Made by a program: the position numbers and the translations under genes | The notes under the pieces: generated by a model | What the model was told of the DNA's origin: nothing | Database searches by the model: none | The model's input: only the letters and a program-made list of their open reading frames with translations | In this document: piece after piece, positions 43,763 through 53,155 of the stretch | How the letters are laid out: each line of letters begins with the position of its first letter | How positions within the stretch are numbered: position 1 is the first letter of the stretch | DNA from: Streptomyces sp. NBC_01244 | GTDB taxonomy: Bacteria > Actinomycetota > Actinomycetes > Streptomycetales > Streptomycetaceae | DNA: 64,000 bases | Reading direction: 5' to 3' | Assembly (NCBI RefSeq): GCF_035987325.1 | Contig: NZ_CP108488.1 | Location: 620,001-684,000 of the forward strand

Positions 43763-43802
43763 CTCCGGCCCGGCCCCGCACCACGCGGGTGCCGGGCCGG
43801 AG
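43763..43802 (+). terminator. Terminator hairpin after the S8 protease
   Basis: CTCCGGCCCGGC (43763-43774) pairs with GCCGGGCCGGAG (43791-43802), 12 bp perfect, 15 bp after the stop codon. Confidence 0.82.
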
Positions 43803-43932
43803 CCGTGCCGGGGGCATGGTTTTGACCCGGCTGTGTGCCGCTCGCTTTGATTGCTCCGGGCGACACAAGTAGGTTCGTACGCTCGCTCGCACCACCGGGC
43901 GGGCGTGCGAGAGAGCGGGGGCTGCGGCGATC

Positions 43933-45186
43933 ATGCCGATCACGAGGACCGGGCGGTCACTGGGACGGCAGTTCGGGTGGCTCTGGGCGGCGTACGCGGT
44001 CAGTACGCTCGGCACCTGGCTCGCCTTCGACTCCTTCGCCCTGATCGCGATCTTCGTGCTGCACGCCGGGCCCGCCGAGGTGTCGGCGCTGGCGGCCGCG
44101 GGGCCGGCGGTCGCCGCGGTGGTGGCGCTGCCGCTCGGGCCGTGGGTGGAGTTCCGCCGCAAGCGGCCGGTGATGATCGGGATGGACCTGATCCGGTTCG
44201 CGGCGCTGATGAGCGTGCCCGCGGCCTTCGCGCTCGGCGGGCTCGGGATCACCCAGCTCCTGCTCGTCTCGGTCGTCGTCGGCGCGGCGGACATCGCCTT
44301 CACGGCGGCCGGCGGCGCTTGTCTGAAGGCGCTCGTCCGGCCGGAGGACCTGCTCGTCGCGAACGGCCGGTTCGAGTCCACCACCTGGACCGCCACCATG
44401 CTCGGGCCCCCGCTGGGCGGGGTGGCGGTCGCCGTGTTCGGGCCGGTGATGACGGTGGTGGGCAACGCGGTGAGCTACCTGCTCTCGGCCGCGGGGATCC
44501 GCGCGATCGGCGGCGAGGAGCCACGCCCCGCTCCACCTCCCGGAGCCCCGGCGCGGCTGCGCTTCGGCGACCTCTTCGAAGGCTGGCGGTACATCCTGGC
44601 CGACGCCGAGCTGCGCCCGCTCTTCGCCAACACGATCCTGGTCAACGGCCTGATCATGGCGACCTCGCCGCTGCTCGCCGTCCTCATGCTCGGCCCGCTC
44701 GGCTTCACGCCCTGGCAGTACGGACTCGCCTTCGCCGTGCCCTGCGCCGGCGGCCTGCTCGGCTCACGGCTGACCCCGCGGCTCGTCGAGCGGTTCGGAC
44801 AGCACCGGGTGATGCTCACCGCCGGGGTGCTGCGGGCGTGCTGGCTGCCCTGGCTGGCCTTGGTCCACTCCGGGACCGGCGGGCTCGTACTGGTCATGGC
44901 CGTCGAGTTCGGGCTGATCACCTGCATGGGCGTGTTCAACCCGGTGTTCGCCACCCGCCGGCTCACCCGGACCCCGCCGGACCGGGTGGCCCGCGTCCTG
45001 TCCGCCTGGTCGGTCACCAGCAAGGCCTCCATCGCCGCGCTGACCGCGCTGTGGGGCCTGTTCGCCGCCCTCACCGACCTCCGCACCGCCCTCGCGGCCG
45101 CCGGCCTCCTGACCATGGCGACCCCGCTCCTCCTCCCCCGGCGCGACCTCGCGCCGGGGCCGAAGCAGGGAGCACCGCCGGGCTGA
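43933..45186 (+). CDS. MFS transporter (EntS/MFS_3-like)
   Basis: A 417-residue transporter with about twelve hydrophobic segments. GRQFGWLWAAYAVSTLGTWL at the start and PLGPWVEFRRKRPVMIGMD in the loop between helices 2 and 3 fit the major facilitator exporters related to enterobactin exporter EntS. Cargo is unknown. ATG 43933 is preceded by a weak GCGGGGGCTGCGGCG site. It stands alone between the S8 protease and the convergent galactose-oxidase-like gene. Confidence 0.87.
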   Translation: MPITRTGRSLGRQFGWLWAAYAVSTLGTWLAFDSFALIAIFVLHAGPAEVSALAAAGPAVAAVVALPLGPWVEFRRKRPVMIGMDLIRFAALMSVPAAFALGGLGITQLLLVSVVVGAADIAFTAAGGACLKALVRPEDLLVANGRFESTTWTATMLGPPLGGVAVAVFGPVMTVVGNAVSYLLSAAGIRAIGGEEPRPAPPPGAPARLRFGDLFEGWRYILADAELRPLFANTILVNGLIMATSPLLAVLMLGPLGFTPWQYGLAFAVPCAGGLLGSRLTPRLVERFGQHRVMLTAGVLRACWLPWLALVHSGTGGLVLVMAVEFGLITCMGVFNPVFATRRLTRTPPDRVARVLSAWSVTSKASIAALTALWGLFAALTDLRTALAAAGLLTMATPLLLPRRDLAPGPKQGAPPG

Positions 45187-45260
45187 GACGCGTGGGGGAA
45201 CGGTGCGTGCGTCCGCCGGCCGGACTGTGGAGTTCCGGCCGGCGGGATGCCGTACGCGGG

Positions 45261-47786
45261 TCAGGAGATGGTGAGGAAGCGTGCCGTGCTCGGTACTCCC
45301 TGGGCGTCGAGGGCGAAGAGCATGTAGGTCCCCGGCAGGACCACGCCCGGGTCGGCGGGTACGGACACCGTGTATCCGCCCGTTCCCGTGGCCGTGGAGG
45401 CGAGGGGGACCCGCCGTTGGTCGTTGTCGGTGGAATGGGTCGCGGCCGCGGCGCGCATCAGGACGAAGGATGCCGCCGGGGAGGAGGTGGAGAGGGTCAG
45501 TGAGGTGCCGGGGCGCGTCCTGGAGGGGACGTCTCCCGTGATGTCGGGGCGTGGTTTCGGCGATCCGTCCGGGTTGAGGAGGTACGGCGGTGTGAAGACC
45601 GCCCCGTCGGCGTGGTTGGTGGCGCAGTCGCCGCAGAGGCCTCCGCCGCCGGAGAAGACCCGTCCGTCCGGCAGCAGGTTGGCCACGCTGTGGTAGTTGC
45701 GCGGGACGGCCATGGTGGCGAGCGGGGTGAAGGCGCCGGTCGCGGGGTCCCACAGTTCGGGGGTCAGGACCGAGGTGGCGTCGCTGAACGGCACCGGATA
45801 GTTCTGCCCGCCGAGGACGATCACCTTGCCGTCGGGCAGGACCACGCTGTTGGCGAAGGCCCTGGCGTACTCCATGTCTCCGGTACGGGCGGTCTCGACC
45901 TGGCTGCCCGCGATGCCCACGGTGTACGCGCGGCGCGTGGCGGGGGTGTTCTGGTAGGCGGGCGAGCCGCCGAGGGTGAGCAGTTTGCCGATGTCGTAGG
46001 CGACGGCGTTGCCCGTCATGGCGTCGGCGCTGTCGGCTCGGACGCCGGCGGGGGTGATGCTGCCCGTACCGGTGGTCGAGATCCAGTTCATCTGCTTGCT
46101 CGGGCCCACTTGCAGCACTTTGCCGCCCGAAGTGGCGTGCAGCCACATGTGGTTGTCGGCGCGGTAGGGTCCGGCGGGGTCGGCCGTGGACGCCTGGAGG
46201 GCGGGGACGCCCGGGAGTCCGCGCCAGGTGCCGGTCTCCGGCGACCAGGCCTCGCCCGCCTTGTCCCCCGCGGGACCGCTCCAGGATCCGCCCAGGACGA
46301 AGGCCTCGCCGGTGGAGAGCAGCGTCATGGACTGGTAGCCGCGGGGGATGTTCATGTTGCCGGCGGCGGACCAGTCGTCGGTGGCGGGGTCGTAGATGCT
46401 GGCCTTCTCCGCGTTGCTGCCCCCGGTGACCAGCACGCGGCCGTCGGCCAGCATGGCTATGCCGGGGCAGAACATGTCGTGCCCCGTGTTGTCGATGCGG
46501 CGCTGGGTGACCTTGCCCGTCTTCAGGTCGAGGATCGCGGTCTGGGTGTAGCCGTTGCTGCCGCCGAAGCGGTCCACCGCGTACGCGGACCAGGCCAGCA
46601 GCTTGTCCCCGGGCAGCACGGCCGTGGCCACGGGAACCAGGGGGAAGCCGGTGATCCGCCCCCAGGATCCGTGGACGGCGGGACTGGCCGGCCCGCTCAG
46701 GCGGATCTCGGCGGCGGAGGTCCACGGGCCGCGGGCGCCGGCCTCGGCGGTCACGGTCAGCCGGACGAACCGGGCGTTCGCGCTGCGGGTGAAGGTGGCG
46801 GTCTTGACGGTGTCGTCGTCGCGCCAGGTGCCGGCCGCCACCGGTGCGCCGAAGGCGGCTCCGTCGGTGCTCGTGGTGACGGTGTAGGCACCCGCCCGGC
46901 CGTTGGGTCCGTTCGTGCGGGGGTGGTAGACGAGTGCGGAGACCGCGGCCGTGCGGTGCATGTCGATGGTGATGCTGTGCGGCAGGGGCGCCGGGGTGCC
47001 CGACCACTTGCTGTGCCAGAGGGTGCCGGTGTCACCGTCGAGGATGTTGGCGGCGCGGCCGTTCTCACCGGCCGTCTCCTCGTCGCTCGCCGCGGCCGTC
47101 CATCCGGTCCGGGCCAGGTCCACGGTGGCCTCCGGGGTGCCGGGGTCGCCCAGCAGGTTGATCTCGGCGGCGGAGGTCCACGGGCCGCGGCCGCCGGCCT
47201 CGGTGAGCGCCGTCAGCCGTACGAACCGGGCCCCCTGTGGGGCGAACCCGAGCGTTTTGGCGCTGCCGTCGTCCGCGAGCGTGCCACTGGCGACCGGGGC
47301 CGGCCAGTTCGTTCCGTCCGCGCTGACGCTGAGGGTGTACTCGCCGACGCGCCCGTTGGCCCCGTTGGTGCGGGGGGTGTAGACGAGCGCCGAGACGACC
47401 GCCGTACGGTGCAGGTCGATGGTGATGCTGTGCGGCAAGGGGGCCGCGGTGCCCGACCACTTGCTGTGCCAGAGGGTGCCGGTGTCACCGTCGAGGACGC
47501 CCGCGGCGCGGCCGTTCTCACCGGCCGTCTCCTCGTCGCTCGCCGCGGCCGTCCATCCGGTCCGGTCGAGGACGGGGGCCGTCGGCTCCATGGCGTTCGC
47601 CGGGGCGACGCCGTGGTGCGGCGACTGCCGCGCCGCCTGCTCGCCGACCGGCCCCGGGGTGGGCGTGGGGCTCGCGACCCCGAGCCACGGCGTGAAGCCG
47701 ATCAGCAGCGCGCCGAGACCGAAGGCTGTGAGCAGTCTCGACCGGCGAAGCGTGCGGGGTAAGGCGAAGAAGCGCCTGGACTGCAA
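45261..47786 (-). CDS. Galactose-oxidase-like copper radical oxidase with two F5/8C domains
   Basis: An 841-residue secreted enzyme. After a membrane-spanning signal (about 15-40) come two F5/8-type (discoidin) domains (about 73-214 and 225-366) that are near-copies, then a kelch propeller. Residues of the copper-radical site are visible: Cys440 (DMFCPG) and Tyr484 (RGYQSM), which form the thioether cofactor in galactose oxidase, Trp502 (GGSWSG), axial Tyr698 and His699 (RNYHSV) and His784 (THSTDNDQRR). It oxidises primary alcohols of sugars to aldehydes with release of peroxide. TTG 47786 is chosen because a perfect AGGAGG lies five bases upstream; longer starts (47819, 47849) lack a ribosome site. 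Confidence 0.88.
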   Translation of the reverse strand: MQSRRFFALPRTLRRSRLLTAFGLGALLIGFTPWLGVASPTPTPGPVGEQAARQSPHHGVAPANAMEPTAPVLDRTGWTAAASDEETAGENGRAAGVLDGDTGTLWHSKWSGTAAPLPHSITIDLHRTAVVSALVYTPRTNGANGRVGEYTLSVSADGTNWPAPVASGTLADDGSAKTLGFAPQGARFVRLTALTEAGGRGPWTSAAEINLLGDPGTPEATVDLARTGWTAAASDEETAGENGRAANILDGDTGTLWHSKWSGTPAPLPHSITIDMHRTAAVSALVYHPRTNGPNGRAGAYTVTTSTDGAAFGAPVAAGTWRDDDTVKTATFTRSANARFVRLTVTAEAGARGPWTSAAEIRLSGPASPAVHGSWGRITGFPLVPVATAVLPGDKLLAWSAYAVDRFGGSNGYTQTAILDLKTGKVTQRRIDNTGHDMFCPGIAMLADGRVLVTGGSNAEKASIYDPATDDWSAAGNMNIPRGYQSMTLLSTGEAFVLGGSWSGPAGDKAGEAWSPETGTWRGLPGVPALQASTADPAGPYRADNHMWLHATSGGKVLQVGPSKQMNWISTTGTGSITPAGVRADSADAMTGNAVAYDIGKLLTLGGSPAYQNTPATRRAYTVGIAGSQVETARTGDMEYARAFANSVVLPDGKVIVLGGQNYPVPFSDATSVLTPELWDPATGAFTPLATMAVPRNYHSVANLLPDGRVFSGGGGLCGDCATNHADGAVFTPPYLLNPDGSPKPRPDITGDVPSRTRPGTSLTLSTSSPAASFVLMRAAAATHSTDNDQRRVPLASTATGTGGYTVSVPADPGVVLPGTYMLFALDAQGVPSTARFLTIS
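46700..47565 (-). repeat. Tandem duplication of an F5/8C domain, period about 453 bp
   Basis: Segments 46700-47112 and 47156-47565 are highly similar; for example GCGGCGGAGGTCCACGGGCC occurs in both, as do long stretches around 47010-47110 and 47463-47563. The near-identity at DNA level points to a recent duplication of one carbohydrate-binding-like domain. Confidence 0.85.
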
Positions 47787-47909
47787 TCTGACCTCCTGGG
47801 GCGAACCGGTATGCCCCATGGAAGATAGGTCAGGATGGCAGCAACTCACCTAAATCAGAGGCAAGTTGACGCAAAACCGAAGGCACCGACGCGATCCGGG
47901 AGGGAGCGC

Positions 47910-48563
47910 CTAGAGCGGCACGGTGCCGTCGGCGGCGAACGGGCCTCCGTGGCCGGGCACGATCAGGTCCGCCGCGGCGAGCACCCGCAGCCGGGAGGCG
48001 CGCAGCACCTCGCGGTCCGGGGCGACCGGGTCGTCGGCGGGGCCCTCCGCGTGCCACCACAGGTCGCCGGCGAAGGCCACCACGCCCGAGTCCGTTCCGG
48101 CCAGCAGGGTGATGTCCTCGTGGCTGTGCCCCGGGGTACGGATCAGGCGCAGGGAGGGGGTGAGTTCGTAGCCCTCGGCGTCCCGGTTCGTCCACTGGTC
48201 GCCCCGGTACTCCACCTTGTGGTCGTGCACCCGGGCCCGGCCGAACAGGCCCACGTTCATGGTGTTGTCCGGGTGGTGGTGGCTGAGCACCACGTCGGTG
48301 ATGTCCTCGGGGCCCAGCCCCAGTTCCGCGAGCGGGCCGAGGATGTCCGTGTGGCTCGCCACCATGCCCGGGTCGAAGATGAAGTGCCGGCCGGCATCGG
48401 ATACGTAGGAGACGGTGGCGGCGACCCCGGGCCCGGTGGATCCGACGTAGCCGGTGGTCAGGACCTTGTAGACGGCGCTGCGACCGAGCGGTGCGTCGGT
48501 GCGGAGGTCCTGGACGGTGACCGTGTCGTTCTTCGCCGTGTCGTTCTTCGTCGTGTTCGTCAT
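47910..48563 (-). CDS. MBL-fold metallohydrolase (MBLAC1-like) with altered metal motif
   Basis: A 217-residue metallo-beta-lactamase-fold protein. The metal motif reads SHHHPDNTMN: the family pattern is HxHxDH, so the last histidine is Asn here. The later ligands are present (RTPGHSHEDITLL, FAGDLWW, VPGHGGPF). Loss of one ligand of the second metal site may leave a mononuclear or weakened enzyme. Similarity in RVHDHKVEYRGDQW suggests the MBLAC1-like branch, whose bacterial members have unknown substrates. ATG 48563 is chosen; the following KNDTAKNDTV is encoded by a short duplication. Divergent from the GlxA-type regulator. Confidence 0.82.
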   Translation of the reverse strand: MTNTTKNDTAKNDTVTVQDLRTDAPLGRSAVYKVLTTGYVGSTGPGVAATVSYVSDAGRHFIFDPGMVASHTDILGPLAELGLGPEDITDVVLSHHHPDNTMNVGLFGRARVHDHKVEYRGDQWTNRDAEGYELTPSLRLIRTPGHSHEDITLLAGTDSGVVAFAGDLWWHAEGPADDPVAPDREVLRASRLRVLAAADLIVPGHGGPFAADGTVPL

Positions 48564-48600
48564 GGCTGTAATCCTTCCGCGGCGACAGGGAGCGCACGAG

Positions 48601-48655
48601 TGGCACATCTGCCAGTGATCGCAGGATTAGTGCCAGTAGTCGTGCCACGGTGGCA
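48601..48655. promoter_or_regulatory. Palindromic TGCCA/TGGCA operator cluster
   Basis: In the 102-bp gap between divergent genes: TGGCA-4-TGCCA (48601-48614), a lone TGCCA (48631-48635) and TGCCAC-G-GTGGCA (48643-48655), the last ending 10 bases before the regulator's GTG. A likely binding array for the adjacent AraC/GlxA-type regulator, controlling itself and the MBL gene. Confidence 0.65.
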
Positions 48656-48665
48656 GACTGCCCCC

Positions 48666-49622
48666 GTGCCCCCTTTCGCGACCGTCGCCGCGTACGTCCC
48701 GCCCGGCGTCGGCATGCTTGCCGTCGGGATCGTCGCCGAGGTCTTCGGCCCGCACGGGCAGGGGCTGCCCGGCTTCGACTTCGCCCTGTGCGCCGAGCGG
48801 CCCGGGCCGGTCCCCACCGACTTCGGGGTGCCGCTCGCGATCGAGCACGGCCTCGACCGGCTGGCCGCCGCCGATCTGGTGATCGCCCTGCCGGGGGCCG
48901 GTTTCCGCACACCGCCCGGTCCGGCGGTACTCGACGCCCTGGTGGCCGCCCACCGGGGCGGCGCCCTGCTCGCGGCCCACTGCGTCGGCACGTTCGCCCT
49001 GGCCGAGGCCGGGCTGCTCGACGGGCTACGGGCCACCACGCACTGGCGGTTCGCCGAACTGCTGGCCCACCGGCATCCGGACGTGGCCGTCGAACCGGAC
49101 GCCCTCTATATCGACGAAGGCCGGATCGTCACGGGCGCGGGGGCCGCCGCCGGCTTCGATCTGTGTCTGCACCTGCTGCGGCGGGAGCACGGGGCCGCGA
49201 TGGCCAACGCCGTCGCCCGGGACATGGTGCTGCCCTCGCACCGCGACGGCGGGCAGGCCCAGTACCTCGCGGCGCCCGTCCCCGAGGACTGCCGGGACGA
49301 GCGACTCTCCGAGGTGCTCGCCTGGGCGCGCGACCACCTCCACGAGCCGCTTCCCGTCACGGAGCTGGCCCGTCGCGCCGTGATGAGCAAGCGCTCCTTC
49401 GCCCGCCGCTTCACCGCCGCGACCGGCACCACCCCGCACGCCTGGCTGCGGAACCTGCGGCTGAGCAGCGCCGAGGAACTCCTGGAGAGCACGGACCTGC
49501 CCGTCGAGGAGATCGCCCGCCGGGTCGGCTACGGCAGCGCGGCGGTCCTGCGCGAACAGTTCGTGCGGCGCAGGGGAGTTCCGCCCCGCGCCTACCGCCG
49601 CTCCTTCACGAGCACGCCGTAG
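48666..49622 (+). CDS. GlxA-type AraC-family transcriptional regulator
   Basis: A 318-residue regulator: an N-terminal DJ-1/PfpI-like domain (about 1-165; GAGFRTPPGPAVLDAL, ALLAAHCVGTFALAEAGLLD, where AHCVG is the elbow position) and a C-terminal AraC double helix-turn-helix (PVTELARRAVMSKRSFARRF, PVEEIARRVGYGSAAVLREQ). GTG 48666 begins the domain; the frame upstream is open but lies over the operator cluster. It is divergent from the MBL-fold gene, its probable target. Effector unknown. Confidence 0.9.
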   Translation: MPPFATVAAYVPPGVGMLAVGIVAEVFGPHGQGLPGFDFALCAERPGPVPTDFGVPLAIEHGLDRLAAADLVIALPGAGFRTPPGPAVLDALVAAHRGGALLAAHCVGTFALAEAGLLDGLRATTHWRFAELLAHRHPDVAVEPDALYIDEGRIVTGAGAAAGFDLCLHLLRREHGAAMANAVARDMVLPSHRDGGQAQYLAAPVPEDCRDERLSEVLAWARDHLHEPLPVTELARRAVMSKRSFARRFTAATGTTPHAWLRNLRLSSAEELLESTDLPVEEIARRVGYGSAAVLREQFVRRRGVPPRAYRRSFTSTP

Positions 49623-49670
49623 GGCCTGTCGCCCTGGCGCGAGGCCCCCGGCGCCCGTACGGCCCTGTCC

Positions 49671-49676
49671 TATGAT
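49671..49676 (+). promoter_or_regulatory. -10 element for a leaderless gene
   Basis: TATGAT, seven bases before GTG 49684. The spacing puts the transcription start at the start codon. No clear -35 seen. Confidence 0.55.
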
Positions 49677-49683
49677 CCTTCCC

Positions 49684-50172
49684 GTGACCTCCGCGCTGAT
49701 CCTCATCGACCTGATGCCCCGCATCATCGACCTGCCGGTCGCCCCTCACTCCGGTGAGGAGGTGCTGGCCCGCTGCCTCCGGCTGGCCGAGGCCTTCAGG
49801 GCCGGCGGGCGCCCGGTGGTGCTCGTCCGAGTGGACCGGCCGGGGGTGGCGGAGCAGCCGCCGGGCAGCGGCTTCGCCGACGGGCTGGAGCGGCCGGGTG
49901 ACGTCCTGATCGTCAAGCAGACCGTGGGGGCCTTCCACGGCACCGGCCTGGACGACCGGTTGCGCGGCATGGGCGTGGACACGCTGGTGCTCGGCGGTCT
50001 GGTCACCACGATGGGCGTCGAGTCCACGGCGCGGGCCGCGAGCGACCACGGCTACGAGCTGGAGTTCGTCGCCGACGCCATGTCCGGTTTCACCGCCGAC
50101 GAGCACGCGTTCACCGTGGAGCGGATCTTCCCCCGGTTCGGCGACGTGCACAACACGGCGCACTACACCTGA
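49684..50172 (+). CDS. Isochorismatase-family protein without the catalytic Cys
   Basis: A 162-residue isochorismatase-fold protein. The Asp (ALILIDLMPR) and Lys (VLIVKQTVGAF) of the family site are present, but the nucleophilic Cys position in LVTTMGVESTAR is Gly. Amidase members need Cys; isochorismatases such as PhzD lack it, so a vinyl-ether hydrolase or a non-catalytic role is possible. I choose GTG 49684 because TATGAT lies seven bases upstream, implying a leaderless mRNA; ATG 49672 would be inside that element. No siderophore genes are nearby. Confidence 0.8.
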   Translation: MTSALILIDLMPRIIDLPVAPHSGEEVLARCLRLAEAFRAGGRPVVLVRVDRPGVAEQPPGSGFADGLERPGDVLIVKQTVGAFHGTGLDDRLRGMGVDTLVLGGLVTTMGVESTARAASDHGYELEFVADAMSGFTADEHAFTVERIFPRFGDVHNTAHYT

Positions 50173-50227
50173 CCACGATGAACGACCGGACCGCCCGAAG
50201 CACTGTACGAAGTCTCCTGCGAACGAT

Positions 50228-50937
<710 letters not shown>

Positions 50938-50941
<4 letters not shown>

Positions 50942-50969
50942 CGCTAAGCCACTTATCACTAAGCTACTT
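50938..50969 (+). promoter_or_regulatory. Promoter with an 11-bp direct repeat before the MFS gene
   Basis: TTGACG (50938-50943), 16-bp spacer, TAAGCT (50960-50965). Within it CTAAGCCACTT (50944-50954) and CTAAGCTACTT (50959-50969) form a direct repeat with 15-bp periodicity, likely a regulator site. Markedly AT-richer than its surroundings. Confidence 0.6.
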
Positions 50970-50999
50970 CCCGGCAATCCAATCGGGGGAGAGTTCTAC

Positions 51000-52337
51000 G
51001 TGGTCAAGGGCATGCGCGAGGAGCGGGTGGCGGGCGAACGCTCACTGCTGCTCGGAGTGGGCATCAGCGCGATCGGGATCGGGATGTACATCCCCTTCTC
51101 GCTCGTCTTCTTCCACCACGTGACCGGGCTCTCCTTCGCCCTCGTCGGCATCGTGCTGACGGCGACCGGCCTGGCCGGACTCGCGGTCATGCCGCTCGCC
51201 GGCTCGACCGTCGACCGGTTCGGGGCAAGGAAGGTCAACCTGCTGCTCTACGCGGTCCGGGCGCTCGGCTTCACCCTCTACCCGTTCGCCGGATCGCTGC
51301 CGGCCTTCGCCGCCGTCGCACTGGTCACGGCCCTCGCCGACCGGTCCTTCTCCATCGTGCAGCAGTCGCTGATCGGGGAAGTGGCCCGGGGTGGCGCCCG
51401 CGACCGGCTCCAGGCCTCCATCAGGGCCCTGCAGAACGCGGGCATGGGCGCCGGCGCGCTGGTCGTCTCCGGGGTACTGGCCCTGTGGGGCACGGACGGG
51501 TTCACCTACACCGCCTGGGGCAACGCGGTCGCCTTCGCGCTCGCCGGACTGCTCGTCAGCCGCGTCAAGCCGCTACGGGACCACACGAACGGCCTGCTCA
51601 GCGCGGACGGCGCACCCGGCTCGGCCAAGCGGCCGCCCGCGGGCTACCGGATGGTGCTCGCCGACCGGCCCTTCCTGGGCCTCACCGCCGCCAACTTCCT
51701 GACCGCCCTCGGGTACTCGGCCCTGTCCGTCCTCTTCCCGCTCTACATCACCACGTGGCTGCACGGACCCGACTCCCTCACCGGTGCGGCCTTCACCGTC
51801 AACACCGCCCTCTGCGCGGGGATCGGCGTCCTGATCGCGAGCCGGGTCCGCCGCTCCGGAGCCCGCCGCACCCGCTCCGCGGCCCTCGGGGCACTGCTCT
51901 TCGCCGCCGCCTTCGTGGGGCAGATCGTGCTCGGCACGGTCCGGCCCGGACAGACGGCGACGCTGGTCGCCCTGCTGGTCATCGTGGTGGTCTACACGGT
52001 CGGCGAGCTGGTCCACAGCCCCTCGGGCGGCGCCCTGTCGGTCTCGGCCGCTCCCGAGGCCGTACGCGGCCGCTACCTCGCCACCTACCAGCTGTCGTAC
52101 TCCCTGGCCACCGCGCTGGCCCCGTCCCTCTTCACGGGGTTGCTCGCCCTCGACGGCCGCCTGCCCTGGGCCTTCCTCACCGTCGCCGCACTCGGGGCCG
52201 CGCTCGCCCTGACCCGGCTGGAACGCCACCTCCCGCCGGAGGCCGTCCACGCCACTCCACCTTCCCCGACCCCTGCACCGGCCGCGGCCCCGGCGGAAGC
52301 GGTCACCCGCGAGCCGGCCACGACAGCCACCGGCTGA
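51000..52337 (+). CDS. MFS transporter
   Basis: A 445-residue major facilitator with about twelve membrane helices; FGARKVNLLLY after helix 2 is the conserved cytoplasmic loop motif. The C-terminal tail is a Pro-Ala-rich cytoplasmic extension. GTG 51000 has GGGGGAGAG six bases upstream; the frame is open farther back through the thpR end but has no better site. Drug efflux is the usual role of such proteins, but the cargo is unknown. A separate promoter with a direct repeat precedes it. Confidence 0.87.
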   Translation: MVKGMREERVAGERSLLLGVGISAIGIGMYIPFSLVFFHHVTGLSFALVGIVLTATGLAGLAVMPLAGSTVDRFGARKVNLLLYAVRALGFTLYPFAGSLPAFAAVALVTALADRSFSIVQQSLIGEVARGGARDRLQASIRALQNAGMGAGALVVSGVLALWGTDGFTYTAWGNAVAFALAGLLVSRVKPLRDHTNGLLSADGAPGSAKRPPAGYRMVLADRPFLGLTAANFLTALGYSALSVLFPLYITTWLHGPDSLTGAAFTVNTALCAGIGVLIASRVRRSGARRTRSAALGALLFAAAFVGQIVLGTVRPGQTATLVALLVIVVVYTVGELVHSPSGGALSVSAAPEAVRGRYLATYQLSYSLATALAPSLFTGLLALDGRLPWAFLTVAALGAALALTRLERHLPPEAVHATPPSPTPAPAAAPAEAVTREPATTATG

Positions 52338-52405
52338 GCGACGCGCACTCTGACCAAGAGGCTCCGCAGCCCGCCCGAGCACGGTTTTCCCGCGTGCCGG
52401 CCTGC

Positions 52406-52759
52406 TCAGGCGGGCTGCCAGAGCTCGATCCGGTTGCCCTCGGGGTCGGTGACCCAGCCGAACCGGCCGACGCCGTCCATGTCCTGGGCCTCCGGAGCCA
52501 CTTCCGCGCCCTTGGCGCGCAGCTGCGCGAGCATCGCGTCCAGGTCGCGGACCCGGAAGTTGAGCATGGTCTGCTGGGCGGGGGAACCGAAGTAGTCGGT
52601 CCCGGACTCGAACGGTGCGAACACCGTCGGTCCGGCTCCCTGACGCCACAGGCCGTGCTCGTCCGAGTCCAGCCCCAGGCAGTCCCGGTACCACGCGCCC
52701 AGGGCCGCCGGATCCGCGGCCCGCATGAAATATCCACCGATTCCCAGCACACGTTCCAT
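52406..52759 (-). CDS. VOC-family (glyoxalase-like) protein
   Basis: A 117-residue vicinal-oxygen-chelate fold protein: GIGGYFMRAADPAALGAWYR at the start and GWVTDPEGNRIELWQP at the end, with the Glu of IELW as the usual metal ligand. Members bind metal and act on thiol adducts, dioxygenase substrates or antibiotics; the specific role is unknown. ATG 52759 begins the conserved domain; the frame extends to 52921 but lies over the neighbouring small gene. Confidence 0.85.
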   Translation of the reverse strand: MERVLGIGGYFMRAADPAALGAWYRDCLGLDSDEHGLWRQGAGPTVFAPFESGTDYFGSPAQQTMLNFRVRDLDAMLAQLRAKGAEVAPEAQDMDGVGRFGWVTDPEGNRIELWQPA

Positions 52760-52782
52760 CCCGCGATCCTGCCAGGACTCCG

Positions 52783-52989
52783 TCAGAATCCCTTGCCGAG
52801 CGCGCCCAGCAGCACGGGGTTCATCCCGCTCTCGACTTCCGGCAGCGGACGGGGTTCGGGTCCCCGCCCCTCGAACAGGGGGCGGATGCCCATCAACCCC
52901 TTCGTACCCTCGACCGCCCACGCCGCGTCCGACTCCGGCAGCGACACCGTCATCCGGTACGAGCCGACCTCCCAGTGCACCTCGGTCAT
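52783..52989 (-). CDS. Small hypothetical protein (68 aa)
   Basis: Codon use has strong G/C third-position bias throughout, which supports coding. The sequence TEVHWEVGSYRMTVSLPESD followed by GLMGIRPLFEGRGP has no family I recognise, no membrane segment and no cysteines. It lies 23 bp before the VOC gene on the same strand and may be co-transcribed. ATG 53001 is an alternative start. Confidence 0.5.
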   Translation of the reverse strand: MTEVHWEVGSYRMTVSLPESDAAWAVEGTKGLMGIRPLFEGRGPEPRPLPEVESGMNPVLLGALGKGF

Positions 52990-53155
52990 CGCTCCCACCA
53001 CTCCCTCAGCCGATCAGATATCCCGTTTGTCCAAACTACGGCCGCCTCGATCCCCCACAAGGGACCAAGGCCCCCACCCCAGCCGCCATCCGGCCCCCGC
53101 TCCACGCGGCCGGATACCGGCCTGTTCAGCGGGAGGTGACGCATAAGATCCACCC

